A stretch of 64,000 bases of DNA from Verrucomicrobiia bacterium (GTDB lineage: Bacteria > Verrucomicrobiota > Verrucomicrobiia > Limisphaerales > Pedosphaeraceae), in contig DATAUW010000003.1 in assembly GCA_036268055.1 (NCBI GenBank), forward strand, positions 1 to 64,000, in the 5' to 3' direction. Positions within the stretch are counted from its first letter, which is position 1. Every line of letters starts with the position of its first letter. The translations under genes were made by a program, and so were the position numbers. The notes below the pieces were generated by a model. That model was not told the origin of the DNA and searched no databases. It saw only the letters and a program-made list of their open reading frames with translations. This document shows positions 7,530 to 16,798 of the stretch, piece by piece.

Positions 7530-7775
7530 TCAAAGCTTCTGCACCAGATCCCGCGCACGCACTCCCAGGGCTTTGGCAATCTTCAACAGCGTATCAATGG
7601 TGGCCGCTTTCTCGCCCCGCTCGATCTCGCCCACAAAATTGTGATGCAGGTCAGCGCGCTCGGCCAGTTGTTCCTGGCTTAAACCCGATTGTTTTCTATA
7701 CGAACGGATCGTCTCGCCTAACACTTTATGATGCTTTTGATTTCCAGCCACGCAGCGGCACAAAAGCAGGAACAT
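7530..7775 (-). CDS. Xre/Cro-type HTH regulator, candidate phage repressor
   Basis: With the start at 7775 (GGAAGG RBS 6 bases upstream) the protein has 81 residues. Residues 19-78 form a textbook HTH_3 domain: IRSYRKQSGLSQEQLAERAD, then a recognition-helix region (LHHNFVGEIERG), then TIDTLLKIAKALGV. Such proteins repress phage or other mobile-element promoters. It is divergent from the LamG/Rhs genes and reads toward the phage genes, with a palindrome in the intervening 238 bases. A GTG start at residue 18 (VLGETIRS) is an alternative without a visible RBS. The regulator call is firm; the target is inferred. Confidence 0.75.
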   Translation of the reverse strand: MFLLLCRCVAGNQKHHKVLGETIRSYRKQSGLSQEQLAERADLHHNFVGEIERGEKAATIDTLLKIAKALGVRARDLVQKL

Positions 7776-7864
7776 CCAAAACCTTCCACCGTCTGAAGAC
7801 TGTATTTTATTCTTGTGAAAGCCATGTGGCTCGCGTAAGAATCCCCGGCCCAACAAACTGTTTT

Positions 7865-9277
7865 ATGAAAACCCCTTTTTTGCCACGTCTTATTGTCTCA
7901 CTTCTGACATTGCTTTTGGGTTTGCAAATAAGCCACGCGCAGCCCGCGCCCGGCCCGAATCCCAACCAACTCCTAAACTCATGGGGCTTTTCCGACACAA
8001 ATTGGCTGAGCGCCAAAGGCAATCTTCCCGTCGCATTCACTAATTTGATTAGTGTCTTTGGAGGCGGCAACGGAAACGATCTTTCACTTGATACCACCAA
8101 CGTATCACCGGCTTACCTTTTTTACCGAATAATCGAAACCAACGGTTCAACGAATCTCACGTTTACGAACGGCTCAATTTCCCTTTGGTTTAGTCCCGAT
8201 TGGTCGAGCACGAATCAGGGCGGCAGTGGCCCCGGCGCATGGGGTAATTTGATCAGCGTCGGTCTGGCAGGAACGAACGGGCCTTGGTGGGCGTGGTATG
8301 TGGACCCGACCGGCACGACCATGTATTTTTCGGAGCAGACTAATGGCGGCGCGGCCACCAATTTTCTCACGGCCCCGGTAAGTTTCGCTGCTAATTATTG
8401 GTACAACCTCGTTCTGTCTTACAGCCGGACCAATTCGACGGTTTACACCAATGGCATTTTGGTCACAAATGGCAACGGCGTCTCTTTCTGGCCTTCGACC
8501 AATATTTCATTCTTTGCCGTTGGCAGCGACACGAATGGATTTTTTCAAGCAGGCGGTCAATTCGATGATTTGAATACTTACAACTATCAACTTGATCCGC
8601 TTCTGATCTCCGGAAATTTCGCCATGTATTCCATCTTTTACGGGGACGCAACTCCAACTGGCCCGTTATCGCTGCCCATCGCACCTTCCACTCCCGCAGT
8701 GCTTCCCGTTTTCCAAGCCGTCAGCGGCGCGGGATTGCTCACCAATGCCGTCGCCTCGGGAACATGTATCACGAGCAACAAGATTTGGATAACCAACGCA
8801 GTCGCGTGGTTCACCAATGGCGCTACGAGCATCAGCTTTAGCATTGAAGGGGGCTCAAACGGAATTTCCTACGATGTCTTCGGCACCACGGCTTTGGTTT
8901 CTCCCGCAACCAACGCCATTTGGACTTGGCTCGGCCAAGGCTACCATTGCACGAATTACACGATAGCGAACCTTACCAACGCCGCCGTGTATTTGATGTT
9001 GGGAACCGCACAGGACTCCGATCAAGATGGACTCACCGACGCATACGAAATGCTGGTAAGTCATACCGATCCTCACAACGCCGATACCGATGGCGATGGA
9101 ATGCTGGATGGTTGGGAGGTCGTTTACGGTACAAACCCGCTAATAGATGATTCACAACAAACCGCTCAGCGCTCCAACTTTACCTATGACCCGGTAGGAC
9201 GGCTCGAATTAATTATCGGCGTCCGGTCTGAATCTTTAACGAATGATTTTGAAGGAAATGTGCTTAACGCACAGTGA
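7865..9277 (+). CDS. Secreted LamG-type protein with TSP3 calcium repeats and a YD-like tail
   Basis: From ATG 7865 the product has 470 residues; the frame is open further upstream but overlaps the Xre gene. It has a signal peptide (PRLIVSLLTLLLGLQISHAQ) and a LamG/concanavalin-like jelly roll of about 190 residues (SISLWFSPDWS to NTYNYQLDP). A second beta domain follows. Two thrombospondin type-3 calcium motifs (DSDQDGLTDAYE and ADTDGDGMLDGWE) lie near residues 380-410. The last residues (NFTYDPVGRLELI) look like the start of an Rhs YD repeat. It ends 12 bases before the giant Rhs gene, so the two are likely one operon and may work together at the cell surface. Confidence 0.75.
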   Translation: MKTPFLPRLIVSLLTLLLGLQISHAQPAPGPNPNQLLNSWGFSDTNWLSAKGNLPVAFTNLISVFGGGNGNDLSLDTTNVSPAYLFYRIIETNGSTNLTFTNGSISLWFSPDWSSTNQGGSGPGAWGNLISVGLAGTNGPWWAWYVDPTGTTMYFSEQTNGGAATNFLTAPVSFAANYWYNLVLSYSRTNSTVYTNGILVTNGNGVSFWPSTNISFFAVGSDTNGFFQAGGQFDDLNTYNYQLDPLLISGNFAMYSIFYGDATPTGPLSLPIAPSTPAVLPVFQAVSGAGLLTNAVASGTCITSNKIWITNAVAWFTNGATSISFSIEGGSNGISYDVFGTTALVSPATNAIWTWLGQGYHCTNYTIANLTNAAVYLMLGTAQDSDQDGLTDAYEMLVSHTDPHNADTDGDGMLDGWEVVYGTNPLIDDSQQTAQRSNFTYDPVGRLELIIGVRSESLTNDFEGNVLNAQ

Positions 9278-9289
9278 ACCAAGCGACAA

Positions 9290-12200
9290 ATGAAAACATT
9301 ACGATTACTTTTTTGGGGATTGTTGCTCGTGTCGTTAAGTGCTCAGGCACAAACCATAGACTTTGGCGGTGGCTGGTTCACTTCAATCCGCGAACCTCTC
9401 TCTACCAATAGCACCCCCACTGGAAATGTGCCTCCTGGTCTCACGGGTTTGCCTAACATCTGCGGTCCATTCACCGTGACTTCACAAACCGGGCAGCCAA
9501 TAATCAGTGAGGCGGTTACTCCCGAGATCACCTCGCTTGCCGCCAACCTGCAAAACGACCCTAAGCGAATTTATGACTACGTTCATAACAATATCAAATA
9601 TGTTCATTATTTTGGGTCAAAAAAGGGCGCTTATTTGACGATGCTGGAAGGCAGCGGCAACGATTTTGATCAGTGCGCTCTTTTGGTGGCGTTGATTCGG
9701 GCCGCCTCCACCAACTCGGGAATTTCATACGGAGTGCATTTGCAATGCGGATTTATGCAAATGCCCTATACAAATGCGAACAACCTGGATATGGCCCATT
9801 GGCTCGGCCTTTCGTGGCCATCAGCTAACAACTATTTATTTTGGAATTATTTGAAAAATGTCTTCGGCTCAAGGAATTATCCTGACTACGAGTCCGGAGG
9901 AAACATTCATATTATCGAGTACAATGATGGAACTGGTAATACTTTTCTATTTCAGAGGGTGTGGGTGCGGTTAACCATCAGCGGCACTGACTATTATCTC
10001 GATCCAGCTTTCAAGATTTCCACTCAAGTTGCTGGAATTGATGTGACCAATGCGATGAATCTGAACATGGCTACCGTTTTCAGCGCTGTGGAATCGGGAG
10101 GGGCGACCATCTCAAATCTCTATGTCAAAAATTTGAATTACAGCAATCTCTCCGGTCAAATACAGACCAATACCTCCAACCTGCTTACCTATTTGACGAA
10201 CCATCCCAATTTGTCTTCGGAACAAGTCACCGGCGGGTATGACATTCAAACCACCAATTCCCAGACGTTTCCTTGTCTGAATTTCCCACCGTTTACCGGC
10301 ACTTTTGTTGACGCCTTTAATGGGGGATATTCGGCCAGCATGCCAATTCTGGAATGGGACAACATTCCCACCAATTACATGTCATTTATCAATATTCAAA
10401 TTGACAATATAAATTTGACCTATCCATTCCCGTCCCTTCTCGGCCGAAAAATTTCGCTGACTTTCACGAACATTAGTGGAAACTATCAGTCGCAAATCTC
10501 CTTGGACGACGTAGTGCAGGCGACTTCAACCACTGGCTCGGGCAGTGGATCGGTTCCTATGACGAATACCATCATTCATCCGACGGGAATTTGGAATTAT
10601 TCCGGGAATTCTTTGACCCCGGCAAGTGGTAACAATCAGAATGATGTTATTTTTGGCACCACACCGAGGTCTTATCAAAGACAAGCTTATGGGTACGTGA
10701 CGGTGTACGGTTTCGATGATGTGTCGCAGCTTTTATTGCATCGAGAAAAACGACTTAATTCACTGCTTCAACAGAACCTAAACGCAACCAACGCCAGCAT
10801 CGTCACTGAAACCCTCAATGTTTTGGGCCTTAGCTGGCTAAACCAGTCTTATCTTGAAGAGAATCTACTGGGTGCGCAAAAGCATGAGAACATTTTTCAT
10901 CATCATCGCGCCGGACGCGTGGCGGCTGAAGCTGGCTACTACGTTGATTTAGCTCTCGATATATCCGATCACTTTTGGCGGGATGATCTTCCTAACTCTA
11001 GTGGCGATCCGACAGTTCCGGTCACCCAATATGCGCTCTTCGGGAAAAGTGCGTTGGAACACGGAGTGATTGAACAAATCCAAACCAATCTTTCTTCGTC
11101 CACGATGAAAATGCTCTATCTGGCAAACCAAAGTGGTCAAAAACTTATTCTCTCTCAAGGATCGCCCGACTATTCGGCGGTTTCATCTCTATTCAATGCG
11201 GAAACTATCCGTCCGTACGTGGCCAGCAAAAACACAATATTAAGTGATGATTTGCCTTTCGGAACTATGCTTATTCCCAGCGGAATTAATACGGTAGGGA
11301 CTTGGAATGGTTACGGATTTGTATTAATCAATGGGCCAGGAAGTGCCTTTATCATCAATGGAGCTAACGGAGCTTTTAACGGTGGCGATGCCGGAACTCA
11401 AGTTCCTATTAGCGGAACGGCAGCCAATTCCTTTACATTCGGTTCTTCTCCGACCGAAGTTTCGATTAGTCCCCCCTCGCTACCGCCTGCGTTTAATGCC
11501 GATCCAATCAATGTTTTAGACGGCTCTTTCAATGTTGATGCGGACGACTTAACCGTGGGCCAAGCCGCTCCACGCGGATTCACCCTTTCCCGCCATTACG
11601 ATAGCAATCGCCGGAACGTGAACGCCGCAACGATGGCCGATGGCTGGATACACAACTATATAGTAAATGCTGTCACTCGAAGCGATCCCGATGCCGGACT
11701 GGGAAGAAACACCGCCCAGGAAATGGCCGCGTTCCTGACCAGCCAGCGCATCGGTTATGAAATGTTCACTTACAACCCCGCGCAGACCAACAAACCGCTA
11801 TCGGAATGCTGGTCAACTGCCGCACTGTGCGCTGAATGGGCGGTTGATAATTTGAAAAGCAACGCCGTCAACGTAACTCTGGGAACGTCGTCTATTCAAT
11901 TTATCAAGCAGCCCGACGGTTCATTTACACCACCCGCTGGAATCACGATGGTCCTGACCGCGACCAATGCGGGTTACAATCTGCAAATGCGCCACGGCAA
12001 TCTTTTTAAGTTCGGCAATGGCCATTTGACGAATATCGTTGATCAATACGGCCGCTCGCTTTCGGTTGCCTACAATTCCAGCAACTTTGTCTCGACCGTG
12101 ACCGACTGGACGAATCGCTCGTTGACGTTCACTTATGGCGGCACCCCTCTGCGCCTGACCAGCGTGGCCGACAGCACCGGGCGATCCGTAACGTATGGCT

Positions 12201-15200
12201 ATTCGACCAATAGCAACAATCAACTAGATTTAACTTCAGTCATTGACGTGCAGGGATTCACCAACACTTTCGCGTACGATACCAATCATGAAGTCATCGT
12301 GACGAAAAATAACCTTGGCCAAGTTGTCAGTAGCAATAATTACGATGGATTCGGGCACGTCATCCGCCAATACAGCCAGGGACTCACCAATCAAATGTGG
12401 CAAGGCTTTTGGAATGGGGTTCAAAACACGTTGATTGACCCGGCTGGCGGGCAACAACAATTTCTTTATGACTCAAAATCACGCCAGATCGGGATGCAGG
12501 ACGCGCTCAGTAATTTTTCCGAATCTTTTTACGATGGTCAGGATCACGTGATTGAAACGATCTCTCCTCTGAATGAATCCAATGATTTCATTTATGACGG
12601 TAATAATAATCTCGTCGAGACCATTGATCCGTTAGGGGCCAGCAACGTATTCTTTTATGATGCCAGCTTTAATCTTATCAAAACACTCGATCCACTAGGC
12701 CATACGAATTCTTTTGGCTACAATTCCAAATTCCAAGTCGTAACGACCACCAATGGCGCGGGCGATGCCGTCACAAATACCTACGATTCCGGTACGGGAT
12801 TGCTGACGGGGCGAAGCGATGCCGGTGGCACCACGAGCTACGGTTATGATTCTTTCGGCCAATTAAGCAGCGTTACGAGCCCGAGCAATTTGGGCACGAA
12901 TCTCTTCGTGAACAGCACCAACGGCGATGTCTTGTTTGCCATCAACGCGAACAATGTCACGAATGCCTTCACCTACAATTCCCGCCGCCAGCTTGTCCAA
13001 AGCATCGGTCCCACGAATCGCACGACCAAAATCATCTACGATCCTGTGGGAAACGTGGCCACCAATATTGATGCGCTCAATCACAGCACCACTTACACAT
13101 GGAGTCCCACACGGCATCTTCTGACCACGACGCTGCCCGCGACCTCGCAAGGAACGCCATCCATCACTAATATTTACGACAATCGGGATTGGTTGATCAA
13201 AACGCTCGACCCGCTGCAACTGCCGACAACCAATGCTTACGATCTGGCGGGCCGGACACTTAGCGTCACAGATCCAATGCTTAGAACGACCCAACTGACA
13301 TACGACAATGATGGCCGAAACATCACGATAACCAATGCCATGATGCAGGGCATCGCGCAGTCGTGGGATGGCCGAGGTGAATTGGTCAGGACAGCCGATC
13401 AGTTGGCCCAAAATATCTCCCGAAAGTACGATGCTTCCGGCAACCTGATTTACCTCACGAACCGCCTGAATAATGCTTGGACATTTCAGTTTGATGCCGC
13501 AAACCGATTGACGAATACGATCAGTCCAATGGGCGCCACTACCGCCCAAGTTTGGAATAATCGCGGCTTGCTGCAAAAAATCGTGGATGCCAAGAACCAG
13601 ACTAACACGCTTTTGTACGACGCTCGCGGACGATTGACCAACCGGACGGACAACGTGGCAGCCACAACTTATCTCTACGATTTCAACGGAAATCGAATTG
13701 GTGTTATCGAATCAGGAAAATCGAATGTGTGGGCTTTTGACGCGTACGACCGCCCGATCACTTACGTTGATTCCCTTGGAAACCAAATCAAGTACGGTTA
13801 TGACACCAACGGAAATCTTACCACCCTGGTTTATCCTGGCCCTCGACTGGTCACTTATTTTTACGACAACCTCAATCGCTTGACGAATATCACCGATTGG
13901 GCAAGTCGAAAGACCACTTACACCTACGATCTGGATTCGCGCGTGACCAGTGTCACCCGGCCCAATGGGACGACATGTTCCAACTTTTATGACCTGGACG
14001 GCGAATTGACAAACACGATTGAACAGGCGGCTTCGCATGCTCCCATCACATTTTTCAAATTAAAGTGGAACGCCGCCGCGCGAGTGGACTATGAATTCAT
14101 GGCCCCGACAAACCATCCCTATTCGCTGCCATCGCGCTCAATGTCTTACGACAAGGACAACCGGCTCGCGACTTTCAACGGATTGACAATCGTGAATGAC
14201 ACTAATGGGAACATGACCTCCGGCCCGTTGGTGGGAAGCACAAACCTCATAGCTTATACATATGATGCCCGCAATCGTTTGACCACTGCCGGCAGTTTGA
14301 CTTATGGATACGATCCAAACAACGAACGCACGGCGGTGGTCAACGCCCCAACCGTGACCCGTTATGTTGTTGATCCGCTAGGCCCGCAGGTTTTGATGCG
14401 GATACAAAACGGTGTCACGAATTATTATGTGTACGGCTTGGGTTTGGTTTACGAGGAAGACGATACCGCCACGAGCACAAACGCGTTGACGTACCATTTT
14501 GATTATCGCGGCAGCACGATTGCGCTTACCGACGTAAACGGCAATGTCACCGACCGAATTCAATATTCGGCTTACGGAATGACGACCTATCGTGCCGGAA
14601 CAAATGACACGCCGTTCCTTTACAATGGAAAATATGGTGTCCAGACTGATCCCAACGGGCTGCTGTTCATGCGGGCGCGATACTATAACCCGTATATTTG
14701 CAGGTTTATAAACGCTGACCCGTCTGGTTTTAATGGTGGTCTGAATATGTACGCCTACTCCGATGGTAATCCCATTAGCCTGACGGATCCGTTTGGTTTG
14801 GGGGCGACGGGCTCGTCTGGAGGTTTTTCTTGGATAGGTGCATTGACGACAGGAGCCGTAGCCCTTGATCAAGGGCTAAATGGTGGTGCCGGCACAAAGA
14901 CACTCGCGAATTTTGCTGCTAACTACCAGTTCTTCGACAACAGCGTCCCGATGGCACTGAATCAGACGCTCAACCCTTTCACTTCAGCGGAAGAGCGATT
15001 TGGGGAATCCTATGATGGGCTCAGTTATCAGCCGAGCAATGTAGGCCAACCGCTTTCGACCGGAAGCAGAACCGTATCTGCAGCTTTTGGTGTCGTCGAC
15101 ACAGGTTTGGGAGTTCTTCAAGGTGTAGGGCTGGGAAGCACAGTTAGCTCCCTTGCGGGTTTAACGGCAACAACATCTACAACTTTAACTACTACAGAGG

Positions 15201-15424
15201 CGATTAGTCCCGCAGTTAGAAACTTTCTCGCGGGGGACATACCCCTATCCGACGTGCCTCCAGCAGAAGCGACGCAGGCTGCGGACCATTTGGAAAATGT
15301 TATCGCACCGGCCGCACGAGATGAGGTAGATGCCGCTTATCAAATAGCCCGAGCTAAAGCCTTAAAGGGGCTCGGGCCACCCCCGGGACAAATAACTGCG
15401 TGGCGAGCCAAATATCGAAAATAG
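9290..15424 (+). CDS. Giant Rhs/YD-repeat protein with N-terminal transglutaminase-like domain and variable C-terminus
   Basis: The 2044-residue protein has a signal peptide (LLFWGLLLVSLSAQAQ). A transglutaminase-like domain spans about residues 85-260, with candidate Cys129 in FDQCALL and Asp in YYLDPAFK. The usual His-x-Trp-Val reads QRVWV, so the His may be lost. A beta-rich part and a DUF6531-like entry (DPINVLDGSFNV, about 735) follow, then some 1000 residues of YD repeats (for example YGYDTNGNL and FTYGGTPLRLTSV). The Rhs core closes with YYNPYICRFINADPSGFNGG to LTDPFGLG (about 1797-1838). The last 205 residues are unlike the core and end in a basic helical part (DAAYQIARAKALKG). This is the layout of polymorphic toxins. 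An AT-rich small gene follows after 3 bases. Confidence 0.85.
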   Translation: MKTLRLLFWGLLLVSLSAQAQTIDFGGGWFTSIREPLSTNSTPTGNVPPGLTGLPNICGPFTVTSQTGQPIISEAVTPEITSLAANLQNDPKRIYDYVHNNIKYVHYFGSKKGAYLTMLEGSGNDFDQCALLVALIRAASTNSGISYGVHLQCGFMQMPYTNANNLDMAHWLGLSWPSANNYLFWNYLKNVFGSRNYPDYESGGNIHIIEYNDGTGNTFLFQRVWVRLTISGTDYYLDPAFKISTQVAGIDVTNAMNLNMATVFSAVESGGATISNLYVKNLNYSNLSGQIQTNTSNLLTYLTNHPNLSSEQVTGGYDIQTTNSQTFPCLNFPPFTGTFVDAFNGGYSASMPILEWDNIPTNYMSFINIQIDNINLTYPFPSLLGRKISLTFTNISGNYQSQISLDDVVQATSTTGSGSGSVPMTNTIIHPTGIWNYSGNSLTPASGNNQNDVIFGTTPRSYQRQAYGYVTVYGFDDVSQLLLHREKRLNSLLQQNLNATNASIVTETLNVLGLSWLNQSYLEENLLGAQKHENIFHHHRAGRVAAEAGYYVDLALDISDHFWRDDLPNSSGDPTVPVTQYALFGKSALEHGVIEQIQTNLSSSTMKMLYLANQSGQKLILSQGSPDYSAVSSLFNAETIRPYVASKNTILSDDLPFGTMLIPSGINTVGTWNGYGFVLINGPGSAFIINGANGAFNGGDAGTQVPISGTAANSFTFGSSPTEVSISPPSLPPAFNADPINVLDGSFNVDADDLTVGQAAPRGFTLSRHYDSNRRNVNAATMADGWIHNYIVNAVTRSDPDAGLGRNTAQEMAAFLTSQRIGYEMFTYNPAQTNKPLSECWSTAALCAEWAVDNLKSNAVNVTLGTSSIQFIKQPDGSFTPPAGITMVLTATNAGYNLQMRHGNLFKFGNGHLTNIVDQYGRSLSVAYNSSNFVSTVTDWTNRSLTFTYGGTPLRLTSVADSTGRSVTYGYSTNSNNQLDLTSVIDVQGFTNTFAYDTNHEVIVTKNNLGQVVSSNNYDGFGHVIRQYSQGLTNQMWQGFWNGVQNTLIDPAGGQQQFLYDSKSRQIGMQDALSNFSESFYDGQDHVIETISPLNESNDFIYDGNNNLVETIDPLGASNVFFYDASFNLIKTLDPLGHTNSFGYNSKFQVVTTTNGAGDAVTNTYDSGTGLLTGRSDAGGTTSYGYDSFGQLSSVTSPSNLGTNLFVNSTNGDVLFAINANNVTNAFTYNSRRQLVQSIGPTNRTTKIIYDPVGNVATNIDALNHSTTYTWSPTRHLLTTTLPATSQGTPSITNIYDNRDWLIKTLDPLQLPTTNAYDLAGRTLSVTDPMLRTTQLTYDNDGRNITITNAMMQGIAQSWDGRGELVRTADQLAQNISRKYDASGNLIYLTNRLNNAWTFQFDAANRLTNTISPMGATTAQVWNNRGLLQKIVDAKNQTNTLLYDARGRLTNRTDNVAATTYLYDFNGNRIGVIESGKSNVWAFDAYDRPITYVDSLGNQIKYGYDTNGNLTTLVYPGPRLVTYFYDNLNRLTNITDWASRKTTYTYDLDSRVTSVTRPNGTTCSNFYDLDGELTNTIEQAASHAPITFFKLKWNAAARVDYEFMAPTNHPYSLPSRSMSYDKDNRLATFNGLTIVNDTNGNMTSGPLVGSTNLIAYTYDARNRLTTAGSLTYGYDPNNERTAVVNAPTVTRYVVDPLGPQVLMRIQNGVTNYYVYGLGLVYEEDDTATSTNALTYHFDYRGSTIALTDVNGNVTDRIQYSAYGMTTYRAGTNDTPFLYNGKYGVQTDPNGLLFMRARYYNPYICRFINADPSGFNGGLNMYAYSDGNPISLTDPFGLGATGSSGGFSWIGALTTGAVALDQGLNGGAGTKTLANFAANYQFFDNSVPMALNQTLNPFTSAEERFGESYDGLSYQPSNVGQPLSTGSRTVSAAFGVVDTGLGVLQGVGLGSTVSSLAGLTATTSTTLTTTEAISPAVRNFLAGDIPLSDVPPAEATQAADHLENVIAPAARDEVDAAYQIARAKALKGLGPPPGQITAWRAKYRK

Positions 15425-15427
15425 ATT

Positions 15428-15865
15428 ATGAAGTCACTCATTTTATATTGCAGTAAAAATATTGTGAAGGTTGGGGCGGTGGAAGCTCCAGTTAGGACGT
15501 TTCAGTTCGGCCCTGATAATTTTGAGCACGACAATGTTTATTTTGGTGATTGGGTCTCGTTACGAAATGCTTTCAATAAAATAATAGGTTTCAAAATCGT
15601 TCCGTTTGTAAAGGACGACTATTTAGAAAAAAATGTCTTGTCGGCTCGCTTCATAAACCATGCTACCAACGTAAGCCTTGATAAAAAAGGCGATTACTAC
15701 TACATATCAGTCCTGATCGAACCATCGGCTTATATTACAGAATACGACATGAATAAGATCGAAGCTGCAATTCTCCTCAACCACAAAGACGATTTTATCA
15801 TAAGACTGGACGGATTTTCAGAGCAAGACTGGGAACAGTTTAGTTTTACTCCTGCGTCGTTATGA
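15428..15865 (+). CDS. Candidate immunity protein for the Rhs C-terminus
   Basis: The 145-residue soluble protein begins 3 bases after the Rhs stop. The gene is visibly richer in A/T than its neighbours, as is typical for recently acquired immunity genes. The sequence is mixed alpha/beta and rich in Asp, Glu and Tyr, without a signal peptide, so it is probably cytosolic. I do not recognise a domain. The immunity role is inferred from position, size and composition alone; a small gene of other function is possible. Confidence 0.55.
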   Translation: MKSLILYCSKNIVKVGAVEAPVRTFQFGPDNFEHDNVYFGDWVSLRNAFNKIIGFKIVPFVKDDYLEKNVLSARFINHATNVSLDKKGDYYYISVLIEPSAYITEYDMNKIEAAILLNHKDDFIIRLDGFSEQDWEQFSFTPASL

Positions 15866-16013
15866 CTGAGACAAACGGCAGCGAATGACTTGGCACATTA
15901 TTTTTCTGATTAACCGCTTCGTCGTCAGACTGCGATTTTGCTGCTTCGGCCACGTGCGCCAGCGAGACTGTGCCTGTGCTGGCAAAATCCCAGACTGACT
16001 CCTCCAATCGGAA

Positions 16014-16122
16014 TGCCTGACTCTTAAATTGAAATGACCTTCACTCCGTTGCGCATCCGCTTCTCTGACTCCGCGTAACGCTCCACTTCGCTTCCGGCAC
16101 ATTTCAATTTAGAGACAGGCAG
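16014..16122. repeat. Inverted repeat with ~22-bp arms
   Basis: The left arm (16014-16036, TGCCTGACTCTTAAATTGAA plus ATG) pairs with the right arm (16100-16122, CATTTCAATTTAGAGACAGG plus CAG), with one or two mismatches. The 63-base centre is CGC-rich. There is no coding content. It could be a small non-autonomous mobile element or the ends of a decayed one. No target duplication was confirmed. Confidence 0.5.
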
Positions 16123-16145
16123 GAGTGAAACGCATCTGTCATGCC

Positions 16146-16265
16146 TCATGCTTTCGCAATGATCCCCGCCAGTTGCGCACGCTGCGCGTAGTTAGATGAA
16201 GGAGTTTTAACCGTTTTCAGGTCTTTTTCCGCTTCGCTCTCCTCTGCATCGGTTCGATCTCTCGC
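16146..16265 (-). pseudogene. Possible C-terminal relic of a lost gene
   Basis: The minus-strand frame ending at 16146 encodes a natural-looking C-terminus (ESEAEKDLKTVKTPSSNYAQ, then RAQLAGIIAKA, stop), while everything upstream in the same frame is low-quality Arg/Pro-rich sequence antisense to the next gene. It may be what is left of a mobile-element gene. Support is limited to amino-acid texture. Confidence 0.22.
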
Positions 16266-16400
16266 CCTCAACCGCCCGCTCCACCGGGGGCCGGACGTGG
16301 TTCCTCCTGAAGGCAACCTCCACTGGCCACCCGGTTGCGCGGGCTTTTTCGTTGAAGGGCGATAGACCGAAACCGAACAGCAGAGCACAAAAAAAAGACC

Positions 16401-16787
16401 ATGAAAACTAAATCTAAAAATTCGAATCAAAAAGCTGGGCTCCTGAACCGTCCCGAACAATCGAGCACGGAAAGCCGACCGAAAATTGATATGAAACTGC
16501 GCCGAGTCAATCGCAGATTGCAAACCGAGAAATTGCTGGCGTTGCTTCGAGAGGAAACGCCTCGATTCTTTGAATTGGCCGAAGTAGTAGGCAAGTGGGT
16601 TTGGATTCAATTCACTGAAAAGCAGCCGAGCGAGATTACAAGCGTTTTGGCCGAGCTTGGTTTCCATTGGAACAACACCCGTCAGACGTGGCAGCACCCT
16701 TGCGGCACGATACCCCTTAAAGGAGCGACCTACGACCCCCGCGACCGTTACGGCAGTTATTTCGCCGCCGACCAAAAGGCCGCTTGA
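16401..16787 (+). CDS. Small mobile-element-associated protein of unknown function
   Basis: The 128-residue basic protein has a Lys/Arg-rich N-terminus and a compact domain, FFELAEVVGKWVWIQFTEKQ then EITSVLAELGFHWNNTR and TWQHPCG. I associate this 'K-W-V-W-I ... L-G-F-H-W-N' pattern with small proteins carried on plasmids and integrative elements. The function is not known to me. It is followed by the 115-aa gene after 11 bases, and that type also travels on mobile elements, so the pair probably represents cargo of a decayed element. Confidence in being coding is good. Confidence 0.65.
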   Translation: MKTKSKNSNQKAGLLNRPEQSSTESRPKIDMKLRRVNRRLQTEKLLALLREETPRFFELAEVVGKWVWIQFTEKQPSEITSVLAELGFHWNNTRQTWQHPCGTIPLKGATYDPRDRYGSYFAADQKAA

Positions 16788-16798
16788 TTCGAGGATTT

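Larger units (their letters stand above)
655..7775 (-). mobile_element. Inovirus-type (filamentous ssDNA phage) prophage
   Basis: All genes from 7775 down to 511 run leftward and are tightly packed, several with ATGA overlaps. Their order is replication (ssDNA-binding candidate, HUH Rep), coat (pVIII-like 67-residue protein with leader and one TM), tiny hydrophobic ORF, large secreted protein in the gIII position, small TM protein, then a Zot-like pI ATPase. This is the canonical gene order of Inoviridae. No integrase of its own is intact; the only integrase sequence is the remnant at the left border. I found no clear direct-repeat attachment sites at either end, so the borders are approximate. 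The right border could be at 7291, before the Xre gene, instead. Confidence 0.82.
15866..16400. other. Intergenic region with an inverted-repeat element and a gene relic
   Basis: No intact gene is seen. The region holds the long inverted repeat at 16014-16122 and, on the minus strand, what looks like the end of a lost gene (16146-16260). Near 16319-16350 there is a short GC-rich CCCG/CGGG hairpin followed by TTTTT on the plus strand. It might terminate read-through from the Rhs operon, but its stem is short. Confidence 0.4.

Noticed and set aside
7505-7864. Upstream extension of the LamG protein reading frame
   Set aside because: The frame is open from 7505, but this part is the antisense of the Xre gene; the signal peptide right after ATG 7865 fixes the start there.
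15893-15912. Possible sigma-54 site (TTGGCAC) after the immunity gene
   Set aside because: No TTGC element follows at the required distance.
16146-16775. 209-residue minus-strand frame
   Set aside because: Most of it is antisense to the small gene at 16401; only the last 35-40 codons look natural, and these are listed as a possible relic.
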